DNA from: Desulfomicrobium apsheronum
Lineage (GTDB): Bacteria; Desulfobacterota; Desulfovibrionia; Desulfovibrionales; Desulfomicrobiaceae
Direction: 5' to 3'
Assembly: GCF_900114115.1 (NCBI RefSeq)
Contig: NZ_FORX01000005.1
Location: 117,890 to 181,889, forward strand
DNA: 64,000 nucleotides
Under the pieces are notes generated by a model that made no database searches, was not told where the DNA came from, and worked only from the letters and a program-made list of their open reading frames with translations. The position numbers and the translations under genes are program-made. This document shows positions 9,673-19,193 of the stretch, piece after piece (position 1 is the stretch's first letter; each line of letters begins with the position of its first letter).

Positions 9673-10251
9673 CTACCACGTGGTTTTGATCGTATCCTTG
9701 AGTGCCGCATACCATCCAGACGCCTGCTTCACCGCGTCGGTGACGGCACCACTGGACACAGTCACTCCGGAAATGGCGTCTATGTCGCCGCCATCCTTCT
9801 TCAAAGTGGCCTTGGCAGGATCCTTTGACTTGAATTGCTTCGTGAACGCATTCTCCTGGACACGCGATCCAAGACCCGGGGTCTCCTTGTGGGTGGTAAC
9901 GCTGATGCCGAGTACCTTGTCCGCATTGATGTCAAACCCCACAATGACATTGACATCGCCGCCATAACCCGAACCGGCGCCCTCAATGGCCACGGCCTGG
10001 AGTTTTCCATCCTTTAGGGCGGGGAAAACCAGTACTGTCTGCTCGGTTCCCGGCAGAACCAAGGGCTTGCGGTCGGCGATGGGATCGTTGGAAGCCTGCA
10101 GAAGCACCTGCTTCAAGGCCGGGCCCTGAACATTGGCAAGCACTTGCTCCTCAATGATGGGTTCGGTGGCGACCTTGATCGTGGACAAAATGAAGCCCGA
10201 GAGACCGGTGATCACGGACAACACAACCACCATGCGTAATATTTCCATCAT
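9673..10251 (-). CDS. rnfG: Rnf complex flavin subunit RnfG
   Basis: Periplasm-facing subunit that carries covalent FMN in the Rnf electron path, 192 residues. One N-terminal membrane anchor (about 8-28) is followed by the FMN-binding domain, with KETPGLGSRV and the attachment region DAISGVTVSSGAV; the acceptor is normally the Thr of an SGAT-type motif, here SGVT. GGGAGG overlaps the rnfD stop and precedes the ATG. FMN would be attached by the apbE product encoded in the same operon. Confidence 0.94.
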   Translation of the reverse strand: MMEILRMVVVLSVITGLSGFILSTIKVATEPIIEEQVLANVQGPALKQVLLQASNDPIADRKPLVLPGTEQTVLVFPALKDGKLQAVAIEGAGSGYGGDVNVIVGFDINADKVLGISVTTHKETPGLGSRVQENAFTKQFKSKDPAKATLKKDGGDIDAISGVTVSSGAVTDAVKQASGWYAALKDTIKTTW

Positions 10252-10257
10252 GGCTTC

Positions 10258-11214
10258 TTACCTCCCGCCAAAGGGCTTGGGTGCAATCATGTCGAAGAGC
10301 GGAGTGCACAGGTTTATCAGCAGAATCGCAAACGGCACTCCATCGGGATAGATGCCGTAGGAGCGCACGATGATGACCAGCACCCCACCGAAAAATCCGA
10401 AAATCAACATCGGAATCTGGCGTGAAGGCGAAGCCGACGGATACGGCATGAGGAAGAAGGCCGCCAGCATGGTGCTGCCGGTCAGGAGATGAAAAAACGG
10501 AGAAGCGTAGACATTTGGATCGAGAATGTTGAAGACCAATCCCGTGACGAAGACACCCAGCAGAAACGAAACCGGGATGAGCCAACGTACCTGGCGAATG
10601 CCAAGCAGGAAAACCCCACCCAGAATTACAGCCGCAACCTGAGACGCGCCCAAGGCGCCGAGGTTGTCGCCGAGCAGAAGGCTCACGGGCGAAATGGCGG
10701 CGACTGTATCCAGACCGAAGTACTTCAACTCGCTCAGCGGCTCGACAAGATCCCAACTGAGCAGCATGGCGTTGAGGTCCATGAAATCAGGCCACGAGAT
10801 GGTCAGGATGCACCATCCCAGTGCAGGTGCGCAGACCGGGCTTCCGCCGTAGCCGCCAAAAACCATGCGGCCGAGGATGACGGTCAGGGCACTGCCGATG
10901 ACAACAAGCCATACAGGTGCCGTTGAAGGCAGCAGAAACGCAAACAGGACGCCGTCAACCAAGGCGCTGAAGTCGTCTCCTGTCGGTTTCTGTTTCATCA
11001 GTTGTTGGACGGCGAATTCCGTGACAACAGCAGTCAGTCCTGCCCAGGCGATTACTTCGACTGCATCGTACCCGTATTTGAAGACCGCCATCAACGCTGC
11101 AGGCAGCAGCGCCAGCAGCGTCATGATCATGGTTAATCTTACAGTACGACCGCTGTGCCAAAGCGGCGCTGAGGACACGGTGAATAATTTTTGAGACATT
11201 TCCTGGCTAGCCAT
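10258..11214 (-). CDS. rnfD: Rnf complex membrane flavin subunit RnfD
   Basis: Polytopic membrane subunit of Rnf, 318 residues, with an N-terminal soluble segment and about nine hydrophobic helices; it shows the family sequences LVDGVLFAFLLPSTAPVW and GGYGGSPVCAPALGW. In characterised RnfD/NqrB proteins FMN is bound to Thr in an SGAT/xATP-like motif; the equivalent stretch here reads TVAAISPVS, with Ser in the acceptor position. The first ATG (11214) is kept because AAGGG lies upstream. It follows rnfC by 60 bases. Confidence 0.94.
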   Translation of the reverse strand: MASQEMSQKLFTVSSAPLWHSGRTVRLTMIMTLLALLPAALMAVFKYGYDAVEVIAWAGLTAVVTEFAVQQLMKQKPTGDDFSALVDGVLFAFLLPSTAPVWLVVIGSALTVILGRMVFGGYGGSPVCAPALGWCILTISWPDFMDLNAMLLSWDLVEPLSELKYFGLDTVAAISPVSLLLGDNLGALGASQVAAVILGGVFLLGIRQVRWLIPVSFLLGVFVTGLVFNILDPNVYASPFFHLLTGSTMLAAFFLMPYPSASPSRQIPMLIFGFFGGVLVIIVRSYGIYPDGVPFAILLINLCTPLFDMIAPKPFGGR

Positions 11215-11274
11215 GTGCTCTTACCCTTGTTGGTTCAAGTCTGTTATGATGAAGATATCAACCGCTTCGCCGCG

Positions 11275-12471
11275 TCAGTCTTGCAGCCTGCACGTGCTCA
11301 CGAGTTCGTCCTTTCCTGCCAGGCTGTGCTTGGCAAGCAGGATGTATTGCATAACGGGACGCGTGGCGGGGCAGACAAAGGTACACATTCCGCATTCCAG
11401 ACAGGCCTCGACATTCTTGTAGCGGGCCTCATCGTAGAATCCGAATTCAGCATTACAGGAGAGCATACCCGGATGGATGCGGGCGGGACAGACAAAAACG
11501 CACTCTCCGCAATTGATACATGGATTGGGTTGAACCTGAGGACAGGCGTCTTCCCGAATCAGACTGATTGCGGTACACTTCTCCGGAATCCCCATAGCGA
11601 GATTGAAGATGGGAGTGCCGCGCATGGGGCCGTTCAGGGCGATTTTCCACTCCGATCCATACTGTACGCCAGCATGATCCAGCAGATTCTGAACAGGCAT
11701 GCCAATTGGAACAAGATAGACGTTGTCACCCACGCTGACCACGGCTTCCATGAGGGGAAGCTTGGTCTGGGCAACCCTGCCAACCTGAAAAAGATCGGAA
11801 ATGGAGATTACATCAACATTGTCGGGTCTTTCGGAGCCCGTGGCGGCATAGACTACCAAGGGATCGATGGTTGCTGGATAAACGTCACTGGCGTGAACAG
11901 TGGTACAGCCATGCAGGGAAATTTGCTTACCCTTGGCAACAACCAGCTTCACGGTTCCGGGCTTTATGGCCCGTTCCAAGGTCTGGAGACCGATCTTCAA
12001 AGTTTCCTGGGCATCCTTTACGAGCTGTTCACTGACCAGCACGCCGGGCTCGGGATTCAAGCCATTGATGATCAGTGCCCGGGAGGCATGAAAACGGCTC
12101 GTGTCCACACCCAGCTCCAGAAGCTTGCGAGACAGCTCCTCATTCTCCAAGGTGTCGAGTTCCGCGCAAAGCTCCGTAACCGGCGGAGCGACGGCTTCCT
12201 CGCCCTCCTTGGGAGCGGGAATGGGTCCGATGACAATGGCATCGGCCAGAACTTCCTCCACGATCCCGTCAATGCTCGAATGGACAAAACCAAGGCTGTA
12301 AGCGCTCTTTGTCGGATTCTCCGCGATGACCTGACCGCGCCCCACGATCTGCTTCTTCTTGACCACGGGCTTATGTTTTTTTTGAATCGGGATTCTCACC
12401 ACAGAGGAAACCGGGGCGTCCTGGAGACTGCCCGTGACTTCAACCGATGTATTCAGGCGTAATTTCATCAT
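11275..12471 (-). CDS. rnfC: Rnf complex NADH/iron-sulfur subunit RnfC
   Basis: Peripheral subunit that, in characterised Rnf complexes, carries NAD and FMN sites and two 4Fe-4S clusters. The 398-residue protein has the N-terminal barrel-like region (KPVVKKKQIVGRGQ), the central domain and two ferredoxin motifs, CINCGECVFVCP and CLECGMCTFVCP. The RnfC loop GGKxxAGGNG expected for the NADH/FMN site is not obvious: the N-terminal domain looks shortened (about 400 residues total versus 435 or more elsewhere). Start at 12471 directly after the cytochrome stop; a longer start at 12531 overlaps the cytochrome. Confidence 0.92.
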   Translation of the reverse strand: MMKLRLNTSVEVTGSLQDAPVSSVVRIPIQKKHKPVVKKKQIVGRGQVIAENPTKSAYSLGFVHSSIDGIVEEVLADAIVIGPIPAPKEGEEAVAPPVTELCAELDTLENEELSRKLLELGVDTSRFHASRALIINGLNPEPGVLVSEQLVKDAQETLKIGLQTLERAIKPGTVKLVVAKGKQISLHGCTTVHASDVYPATIDPLVVYAATGSERPDNVDVISISDLFQVGRVAQTKLPLMEAVVSVGDNVYLVPIGMPVQNLLDHAGVQYGSEWKIALNGPMRGTPIFNLAMGIPEKCTAISLIREDACPQVQPNPCINCGECVFVCPARIHPGMLSCNAEFGFYDEARYKNVEACLECGMCTFVCPATRPVMQYILLAKHSLAGKDELVSTCRLQD

Positions 12472-12478
12472 GGTAATC

Positions 12479-13228
12479 TTACCTGGTGTGACAGCGGGTA
12501 CACGATTTTTCGCCATAAGGCCCAGCCCCAACCTCTTCGTGACACTTCATGCACTGATCGTGGAATGAATCCATGCGATGTGGCAAAGGCGTGGCGTCCG
12601 TATCATAGTGACAGGAATTGCATGTGGGCTGAGGACCGTCGGCCTTGCCCGGGAGCAACTCGTGACACTCGTTGCAGCCATCCAACTTCTTTTCGTACAT
12701 GTCGGTGTGACAGCTTTCGCACTTGGCGTGGACCGCGTCACGTAGCGACGGCGTGTCCCCATCGGCCGTTTCACCATGACACTGGTTGCACGCGCCCGGC
12801 TCGGGCTCGATATCCTCACCGTGGTGACAATCGGTGCAGCTCGAAGCGTACATCTCCGCATGGTCGTCATGACTGTAGACGAGTTTGCCCAGTTCGGCAT
12901 GGTGACATTGCGTGCACGTTTCAGCCGGCAGATCTGTTTGGTGATCAGCGGTGAACTTGGCATCGAACTCAGTGGCGTGACATGAACCGCATGGCAGAGG
13001 AGACAATGTCGGGCGATCACTCTCGTGGTGACATCTGACGCAATCTCCACCCATTTTATCAACGTAATCTACGTGGCGTGAATGGGCAAAAACTACATCG
13101 CCGCCCTTATTGTCCATCCGGAGACGAACAGGCAGTTCTTCCGAAGGGGCTGGCGCGAATTGGCCTCCGAGGGCCAGGAGCGCCAACAGACCGCAGGCAA
13201 TGGTGATGGGTACATAACGTTTTTTCAA
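12479..13228 (-). CDS. Decaheme c-type cytochrome of the rnf operon
   Basis: Periplasmic multiheme cytochrome, first gene of the rnf operon. Ten CxxCH heme-binding motifs are present (CVRCH, CGSCH, CTQCH, CTDCH, CNQCH, CESCH, CNECH, CNSCH, CMKCH, CTRCH) after a signal peptide (KKRYVPITIACGLLALLALGG). Desulfovibrio rnf operons also begin with such a cytochrome, thought to link the periplasmic cytochrome c pool to Rnf. I place the start at a TTG (13228) because AAGGA lies seven bases upstream and the signal peptide then begins at the N-terminus; ATG starts at 13291 and 13318 would put 21-30 odd residues in front of it. Confidence 0.92.
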   Translation of the reverse strand: MKKRYVPITIACGLLALLALGGQFAPAPSEELPVRLRMDNKGGDVVFAHSRHVDYVDKMGGDCVRCHHESDRPTLSPLPCGSCHATEFDAKFTADHQTDLPAETCTQCHHAELGKLVYSHDDHAEMYASSCTDCHHGEDIEPEPGACNQCHGETADGDTPSLRDAVHAKCESCHTDMYEKKLDGCNECHELLPGKADGPQPTCNSCHYDTDATPLPHRMDSFHDQCMKCHEEVGAGPYGEKSCTRCHTR

Positions 13229-13604
13229 GACAGTGTCCTTGTGCTCCGGTTTGACGCAACTAAAGACAGGATGCTTCACTTGAACATCCATCCCCGACAA
13301 AACAACAACGCATGCCAACTTACTCTGATCAAAAAATTCGCTTTCTCGGAACGCCTATTCAATTATCGATTTTTTGTAAACAGAAATCTGAAATGGGTTT
13401 TAAACTCAACTGTTTTGCTCAGAATACTCCCGCAAAACCCCCGGTCTTCGGAAAGCCGTGAGCCCCGTCGAAAATCACGTCTGGACCTCGCCTTTTTTTC
13501 GCGACATGATAAAAGGCTCATGCTTCAGGGCGACGTGTTCTGTTGTCCTGCCATAATCCGGGATCCAAGGCGCCCGGATCAATTTTTAGCGAATACGGTG
13601 TCAC
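13229..13604. other. Divergent intergenic region rnf / exchanger
   Basis: About 375 bases between the rnf operon (-) and the Ca2+/Na+ exchanger (+). It must hold both promoters; an AT-rich stretch around 13320-13420 is the most likely place. No convincing -35/-10 or sigma54 pair was found: a TTGGCATG on the - strand near 13312-13319 lacks a correctly spaced TTGC. No gene seen. Confidence 0.5.
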
Positions 13605-14576
13605 ATGTTTATCGCTTTTCTCGCCCTTTGTATCGGACTTGCCGTGCTTGTCTGGAGCGCGGACCATTTCATCGACGGCGCGGCCAGCGTCGCGCGTCAC
13701 TTCTCCATGCCACCACTGCTCATCGGCATGATCATCGTCGGATTCGGCACGTCCGCCCCGGAGATGGTCGTCTCCGCTCTGGCCGCCGTGAACGGAACCC
13801 CCGGCATAGCCCTTGGCAACGCCTTTGGTTCAAACATAACAAATATCGCGCTCATCCTCGGTTTCACGGCACTGCTCAAACCCATCGAGATCCACTCCCA
13901 GGTGCTGCGCAAGGAATTGCCTCTGCTCACGGCGATGACCGCCGTGACGGCATACCTCATTCACGAAGGCACCCTCTCCCGCTCCGACGCCGTGATCATG
14001 CTGGCTTTTTTTGCCGGAGTCATGTTCTGGACCTTGCGCCAGGGCATGCAAACCCAGCCCGATGCCTTCGGAGACGAGATGGGAGAGGAATTGTGCACGA
14101 AGTGCATGCCCCTGGGCCGCGCCTACTTCTGGCTGGCCACGGGCCTTGTGCTGCTCATCGCCAGCTCTCGTCTTCTGGTCTGGGGCGCGGTGGAAATCGC
14201 CCACGCCCTCGGCGTGAGCGATCTTGTCATAGGCCTGACCGTCGTGGCGCTGGGCACCTCGCTTCCGGAACTGGCGTCCTCGATAATCGCAAGCCGCAAG
14301 GGCGAACACGACATTGCCCTCGGTAATGTGCTTGGCTCCAACCTTTTCAACACCCTGGCCGTAGTGGGCATTGCCGGGGCCATCCACCCCATGGATGTCG
14401 AACCGGAAGTCATCACGCGCGATTTGCCGGTCATGACCGCCCTGACCCTGTCCCTTTTCGTCATCGGTTTCAGGTTCAAACGCCCCGGACGTATCAACCG
14501 CTATGCGGGCATGGCTCTGCTGGCCTGCTATGTCGGCTACACCGCCTTTCTGGTCAAAACGACCATGTTCCCTTGA
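13605..14576 (+). CDS. Calcium/sodium antiporter (CaCA family)
   Basis: Inner-membrane cation exchanger of the YrbG-like CaCA family, 323 residues, about ten helices. The two inverted alpha-repeats that form the ion path are clear: GFGTSAPEMVVS followed by ALGNAFGSNITN, and ALGTSLPELASS followed by ALGNVLGSNLFN, each with the conserved acidic residue (GTSxPE). A central loop with ELCTKCMP separates the halves. Ribosome site is weak (CGGTGTC). Ends at a perfect 15-bp terminator hairpin. Confidence 0.92.
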   Translation: MFIAFLALCIGLAVLVWSADHFIDGAASVARHFSMPPLLIGMIIVGFGTSAPEMVVSALAAVNGTPGIALGNAFGSNITNIALILGFTALLKPIEIHSQVLRKELPLLTAMTAVTAYLIHEGTLSRSDAVIMLAFFAGVMFWTLRQGMQTQPDAFGDEMGEELCTKCMPLGRAYFWLATGLVLLIASSRLLVWGAVEIAHALGVSDLVIGLTVVALGTSLPELASSIIASRKGEHDIALGNVLGSNLFNTLAVVGIAGAIHPMDVEPEVITRDLPVMTALTLSLFVIGFRFKRPGRINRYAGMALLACYVGYTAFLVKTTMFP

Positions 14577-14585
14577 AAATGAACG

Positions 14586-14623
14586 CAAAGAGGCCCGCAA
14601 ACTTTCGATTGCGGGCCTCTTTG
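14586..14623. terminator. Bidirectional hairpin terminator
   Basis: Perfect 15-bp stem CAAAGAGGCCCGCAA / TTGCGGGCCTCTTTG with an 8-base loop between the convergent exchanger (+) and small membrane protein (-). U-tracts are short (TTTG / TTTG), so strength depends on the stem. Confidence 0.75.
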
Positions 14624-14641
14624 TCGACTTCATTTCAATGT

Positions 14642-15019
14642 TCACTTGGCGGAGTGAAGATCCTCGCCTATCTCCTGCAACATCACGCGGATGGCCGCGA
14701 GCTTGTCGCGATGTTTTCCATCCAGACGCTGGTCCAGGTCCTCGGCGGCATACGCCATGGCCTTGACCTGATTCTCCATGGTCATGAGCGATGTCCGCCT
14801 CGGGAGCGATCCGAGTTCAGTCACCTTGCCGTCCAGCGTGGCATGCCGGGCATCGAGATCCAGCACGGCGCTGTTGAGCGACTTGAGTTCGTCGATTTCC
14901 CTGCCAAGCCCGGCCACATTCTGGTGCAGAGCGTAAAAAAAGACGAAAAGAAGCAGGATGGTGCAGGCGGCAAGCCCCGCAGCCAAGCGGTCCTTTCCGA
15001 ATACGTCTTTTGATTCCAT
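14642..15019 (-). CDS. Small membrane-anchored coiled-coil protein, unknown function
   Basis: Hypothetical protein of 125 residues. One N-terminal membrane helix (about residues 12-30, LAAGLAACTILLLFVFFYAL) is followed by a heptad-rich, charged segment likely to form a coiled coil (REIDELKSLNSAVLDLDARH and on). No enzymatic motif. It follows the UPF0210 gene on the same strand with an 80-base gap and may be cotranscribed. I do not recognise the family. Confidence 0.7.
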   Translation of the reverse strand: MESKDVFGKDRLAAGLAACTILLLFVFFYALHQNVAGLGREIDELKSLNSAVLDLDARHATLDGKVTELGSLPRRTSLMTMENQVKAMAYAAEDLDQRLDGKHRDKLAAIRVMLQEIGEDLHSAK

Positions 15020-15100
15020 TGATGCCTCCCAAGCGGCAATCGCCGCAAAATGCCTTTTTCAAGCCACAAATCATAGCCGGATAAGGCGTCAGACTCAACC

Positions 15101-16474
15101 TCAGTTGATAAGAGCCTGCAAGGGTGCCGGGATGCCTCCACCCCGATTGATGAATCCCGCCGAAACGCCGTTGCTGCGCACGGGCATGATTTCCGCCTCG
15201 CCCAGCAAGCCGCCGAAGTGGACCCGGTCGCCGGCCTTCTTGCCGGGAACGGGAATGAGGCGACACGCCGTGGTCTTCTTGTTGATCATGCCGATGGCCA
15301 TTTCGTCGGCGATGATCGCGGACAGGGTCTCGGCCGTGGTGTCGCCCGGCAAGGCCACCATGTCGAGGCCCACGGAACACACCGCGGTCATGGCTTCGAG
15401 CTTTTCAAGACAAAGATGTCCGGCCGAGGCTGCGGCCGCGATGTTCAGATCCTCGCTGACCGGGATGAAAGCGCCGCTCAGCCCGCCCACGCGGGAACTG
15501 GCGAAGGCACCGCCCTTCTTGACCGCGTCGTTGAGCATGGCCAGCGCTGCCGTGGAACCGGGCACGCCGATGGCGCCCAGCCCCAGGGACTGGAAGATCT
15601 CGCCCACGCTGTCGCCGACATTGGGCGTCGGAGCCAAGGACAGGTCCACGATGCCGAACTCAACGGCCAGAATGCGGGCCACTTCGCGGCCGATGATCTC
15701 GCCCACGCGGGTGACCTTGTAGGCGGTGCGCTTGATCACGTCCGCCAGCTCGCCCAGATGCGCCCCTGGATTGTCCTGCAAGGCGCGATCGATGGCTTTC
15801 TTGACCACGCCCGGTCCGCTGACGCCGACGTTGATGACGGAACTGGCCTCGCCAATGCCCAGATAGGCCCCGGCCATGAACGGCACGTCCTCGGGGATGT
15901 TGGCGAAGACGACGAGCTTGGCGCAGCCCAGGCCATCGCGGTCGGCCGTGCGGGCGGCGGCGGCCTTGATGGTCCGTCCCATGAGCGCCACGGCGTCCAT
16001 GTTGATGCCGGCCCGGGTGGTGGCCACGTTGATGGATGAACACATGCGATGAGTGACGTCCAGGGCTTCGGGAATGGCGTCTATGAGCGCCAGGTCGCCC
16101 TTGGCCATCCCCTTTTCGACCAATGCGCCGAATCCGCCGATGAAATCGACATTCACGTCCTTGGCGGCCTGGTCCAGGGTCTTGGCCACCTCGACCATGC
16201 CCCGGCTATCGAATGGAGCGGCGGCCACGGCGATGGGGCTGACCGAAATGCGCTTGTTGACCACGGGAATGCCGTAGCGGTCGCCAACTTCGTCGCACAC
16301 CGTGACCAGATCCCTGGCCAGGGTGGTTATCCTTTTATATATGGTATCGGTGAATCTGGGCAGGTCGTGGGAAGCGCAGTCGAGCAGGCTGATGCCAAGG
16401 GTCACTGTGCGTACGTCCAGATTCTCGTTCTTGATCATGGACAGGGTGGAAAGAACCTCGCGGTCGTTGAGCAT
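15101..16474 (-). CDS. UPF0210 / DUF711 (PFL-like) family protein
   Basis: 457-residue protein of the conserved UPF0210 (DUF711) family, structurally related to pyruvate formate-lyase-type glycyl radical folds but of unsettled function. Typical stretches are [23 protein letters not shown] (start of the conserved core, near residue 147), [17 protein letters not shown] and the C-terminal [21 protein letters not shown]. The ATG at 16474 has AGGAGA upstream; a longer frame to 16606 overlaps the ACT gene. It is paired with an ACT-domain gene 10 bases upstream, the same pairing (UPF0237-UPF0210) seen in many bacteria, which suggests amino-acid control of whatever it does. Confidence 0.9.
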   Translation of the reverse strand: MLNDREVLSTLSMIKNENLDVRTVTLGISLLDCASHDLPRFTDTIYKRITTLARDLVTVCDEVGDRYGIPVVNKRISVSPIAVAAAPFDSRGMVEVAKTLDQAAKDVNVDFIGGFGALVEKGMAKGDLALIDAIPEALDVTHRMCSSINVATTRAGINMDAVALMGRTIKAAAARTADRDGLGCAKLVVFANIPEDVPFMAGAYLGIGEASSVINVGVSGPGVVKKAIDRALQDNPGAHLGELADVIKRTAYKVTRVGEIIGREVARILAVEFGIVDLSLAPTPNVGDSVGEIFQSLGLGAIGVPGSTAALAMLNDAVKKGGAFASSRVGGLSGAFIPVSEDLNIAAAASAGHLCLEKLEAMTAVCSVGLDMVALPGDTTAETLSAIIADEMAIGMINKKTTACRLIPVPGKKAGDRVHFGGLLGEAEIMPVRSNGVSAGFINRGGGIPAPLQALIN

Positions 16475-16484
16475 GCCTGGTCTC

Positions 16485-17036
16485 CTAAACTCTATGAATC
16501 GTTTCAAAAATGTCGCGGTGCTGGACCGAGACGTTAAGGCCGAATTTGGAACAGGTCTCCTGCATGACCCGCCGCAGATGGCGATGCTCCACACCCGAGG
16601 GAACATCGACCTCGAAGATCATGATCATCTCGTCCACGCCGTCATCCTGGGTGATGATGGCCCGGAAGTGAACCACGTTGCAGGCGAGCGAGGCGATGGC
16701 CTCGGTCACGGCGGCGATGGTGCCGGGCTTGTCCACGCCCTTGGTGGTTATGACGAAGGGCTGCGTGGCGGAAGCCGCCACCGGTGCCGAAGCCGCCATG
16801 GGGCGCAGGTGGGCGCTGAGCTCCATGTCCTCCAGGGCGGCGTTCAGGCTGCTCCCGATTTCATCCAGCGGATGGTCGTCCGGATTGAGAACGATGAAGA
16901 TGGAAGCAAACTCGGTTTGCAGGATGGTCTGGCTGACATCTTCGATGTTGCAGCCATGGGTGAACAGGATGGTCGATATTTTTGCCAGGATGCCCGGCTT
17001 GTCTTTGCCGATGACCGACAGCACGAATTTATTCAT
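16485..17036 (-). CDS. Double ACT-domain regulatory protein
   Basis: 183-residue protein with two ACT domains: residues about 3-75 ([18 protein letters not shown]) and 93-170 ([18 protein letters not shown]), separated by an Ala-rich linker. ACT domains bind amino acids; the arrangement resembles GcvR-type regulators and the single-ACT UPF0237 proteins that pair with UPF0210. Likely controls or partners the downstream UPF0210 protein. No DNA-binding or catalytic domain is visible. Confidence 0.88.
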   Translation of the reverse strand: MNKFVLSVIGKDKPGILAKISTILFTHGCNIEDVSQTILQTEFASIFIVLNPDDHPLDEIGSSLNAALEDMELSAHLRPMAASAPVAASATQPFVITTKGVDKPGTIAAVTEAIASLACNVVHFRAIITQDDGVDEMIMIFEVDVPSGVEHRHLRRVMQETCSKFGLNVSVQHRDIFETIHRV

Positions 17037-17181
17037 TGATCCTCCAAATCGTGGGAAAGTTCTGGTCTATTGCTTGGGGCGCGGGCATGCGTCAAGCCTT
17101 ATCCCCACCCGGCTCTGGTCAAACAAAACGAGATAGGCTACGTGGCGGGCACCCTGATACATCAACCCCACCGAGGAAAAA

Positions 17182-18363
17182 ATGGCACAAATAGGCACCC
17201 CCCTCTCACCATCATCCACCAAAGTTCTTCTGCTCGGTTCCGGCGAGTTGGGCAAGGAAGTCGTCATAGAACTGCAGCGGCTTGGCGTAGAAGTCATCGC
17301 CGTGGATCGCTACGAGAACGCCCCGGCCATGCAGGTCGCGCATCGCAGCCATACCGTCTCGATGCTGGATGGCCCGGCTCTGCGCAGGATCATCGAGGAT
17401 GAAAAACCGGACTACATCGTCCCTGAAATCGAAGCCATCGCCACCGACACCCTGGTGGAACTGGAAGCCGAAGGCCACACCGTCATCCCCACGGCCCGCG
17501 CGGCGAAACTGACCATGAACCGTGAAGGCATCCGCCGTCTGGCCGCCGAGGAATTGGGGCTTGCCACGTCGCTCTACCGCTTTGCCGAGACCTACGAAGA
17601 ATACCTGGCTGCGGTGGAAGCAGTGGGCACCCCGTGCGTGGTCAAGCCCATCATGAGCTCCTCGGGCAAGGGCCAATCCGTGGTCAAGACCCCGGCCGAC
17701 GCCGAAAAATCCTGGAAATACGCCCAGGAAGGCGGACGCACGGGCAAAGGCAAGGTCATCGTCGAAGGATTCGTCGATTTCGACTACGAGATCACGCTGC
17801 TCACCGTGCGCCACGCCGCAGGCACATCTTTTTGCGCCCCTATCGGCCACTTCCAGAAAGATGGAGACTACCAGCAATCCTGGCAGCCACAGCCCATGAG
17901 CGAGACGGCCCTGACCGAGGCCAGGCGAATGGCCCAGGCCGTGACTGAAGCTCTGGGCGGACGGGGAATCTTTGGCGTGGAACTCTTCATCAAGGGCGAC
18001 ACCGTCTATTTCAGCGAGGTATCCCCCCGCCCGCACGATACGGGGCTGGTCACGCTCATCTCCCAGGACCTCTCTGAGTTCGCGCTGCACGCCCGCGCCA
18101 TCCTCGGCCTGCCTGTGCCCAGCATCCGCCAGCATGGCCCCGCCGCCTCCAGCGTCATTCTGGTCGAAGGCGAATCTCGGCAGGTGCTGTTTGGAAACCT
18201 TGAAGCGGCCTTGAGCGAAGCGGATACGGATTTGCGCCTTTTCGGCAAACCCGAAGTCAGCGGCAAGCGGCGCATGGGCGTGGCTCTTGCCCGAGACGAA
18301 AGCCTGGAAAAGGCGCTGGAGAAGGCCAAGAAAGCCGCGTCGGCGGTCACGATCCAGCTTTAG
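17182..18363 (+). CDS. purT: Formate-dependent phosphoribosylglycinamide formyltransferase
   Basis: PurT makes formyl-GAR from GAR, formate and ATP in purine synthesis, an alternative to folate-dependent PurN. The 393-residue ATP-grasp protein shows the N-terminal loop [26 protein letters not shown], the ATP-binding region [14 protein letters not shown], and the metal/ATP motif [22 protein letters not shown] precedes the ATG. Using formate fits an anaerobe that makes and consumes formate. Monocistronic by spacing. Confidence 0.96.
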   Translation: MAQIGTPLSPSSTKVLLLGSGELGKEVVIELQRLGVEVIAVDRYENAPAMQVAHRSHTVSMLDGPALRRIIEDEKPDYIVPEIEAIATDTLVELEAEGHTVIPTARAAKLTMNREGIRRLAAEELGLATSLYRFAETYEEYLAAVEAVGTPCVVKPIMSSSGKGQSVVKTPADAEKSWKYAQEGGRTGKGKVIVEGFVDFDYEITLLTVRHAAGTSFCAPIGHFQKDGDYQQSWQPQPMSETALTEARRMAQAVTEALGGRGIFGVELFIKGDTVYFSEVSPRPHDTGLVTLISQDLSEFALHARAILGLPVPSIRQHGPAASSVILVEGESRQVLFGNLEAALSEADTDLRLFGKPEVSGKRRMGVALARDESLEKALEKAKKAASAVTIQL

Positions 18364-18598
18364 AAAACAGCCCGGCATCAGAGCGGCGGATTTGAGCTTC
18401 AACAGCCCTGATCATGACTCTTCGATGACGAGGGCCTCAGGCTTGTTATGAGCCCTGGGCCCTTGTAATCCGAGATGGCTTGCACTAGGAATTCACGGTC
18501 CTGGCGATGTCCGCCATAACATTCTTACGGCAAGATCCCGCCATGCTTCGGTTCATCCCGCGCAAACGGATCGCCCCTTTGTCCGCCAAGGAGACAAC

Positions 18599-19129
18599 AT
18601 GTTGAAAAAAATGATTTTTATTGTTTGCTTCGTACTTGCTTGCAGCACCGCCTACAGCGGAGAAAAAGAACATCGGGCCCTGGCCGAAGAGCTGATCAAG
18701 ATCACCGACGGCGACACGGTCATGGAAAAGATGAAAGCCCAGGTGGCCATGATCTTCCAGCAGATCGCCTCCCAGATGAACATTCAGGAAGCCGACAAGC
18801 CCAAGCTGGAAAAATACTCAGCCCGCTTCGACGCCATCCTGAAAGAAGACATGTCCTGGGAAAAGGTCAAGACCCAGTATCTGGATCTCTACACCTCCGT
18901 TTTCACCGAGGAAGAAACCAAGGGTCTGGTCGACTTCTACAAATCCGATCTGGGCAAGAAGGTTACCGCCAAGATGCCCGAACTCATGCAGCAGAGCATG
19001 ACCGTGGCCCGCACCTACATGCAGGGTGTCGTGCCCAAACTCGAAGCATTGACCGAGGAAATGCGTGTTGATTTCGAAGGCGCTGCCCCCGAGGCTCCTG
19101 CCCAGACGGCTCCGGCTCCGAAGCAGTAG
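18599..19129 (+). CDS. Secreted DUF2059 domain protein
   Basis: 176-residue exported protein of unknown function. A signal peptide covers about residues 1-20 (MIFIVCFVLACSTAYS); the body is helical and matches the DUF2059 pattern (YTSVFTEEETKGLVDFYKSDLGKK). The C-terminus is Ala/Pro-rich. AAGGAGACAAC precedes the ATG. A terminator follows. The 235 bases upstream, after purT, contain an imperfect GC-rich hairpin (about 18441-18472) but no other gene. Confidence 0.85.
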   Translation: MLKKMIFIVCFVLACSTAYSGEKEHRALAEELIKITDGDTVMEKMKAQVAMIFQQIASQMNIQEADKPKLEKYSARFDAILKEDMSWEKVKTQYLDLYTSVFTEEETKGLVDFYKSDLGKKVTAKMPELMQQSMTVARTYMQGVVPKLEALTEEMRVDFEGAAPEAPAQTAPAPKQ

Positions 19130-19154
19130 CCCCTTCCGTCCGACCAAGAAAAGG

Positions 19155-19186
19155 AAGGCTCCCCGCATGCCGGTGGAGCCTTTTTT
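19155..19186 (+). terminator. Rho-independent terminator after the DUF2059 gene
   Basis: Stem AAGGCTCC / GGAGCCTT with a CCGCATGCCGGT loop that can pair internally, followed by six T. Confidence 0.85.
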
Positions 19187-19193
19187 CATGCCC

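Noticed and set aside
13305-13320. Possible sigma54 promoter TTGGCATG before the rnf operon
   Set aside because: No correctly spaced TTGC follows, and no sigma54 activator is adjacent.
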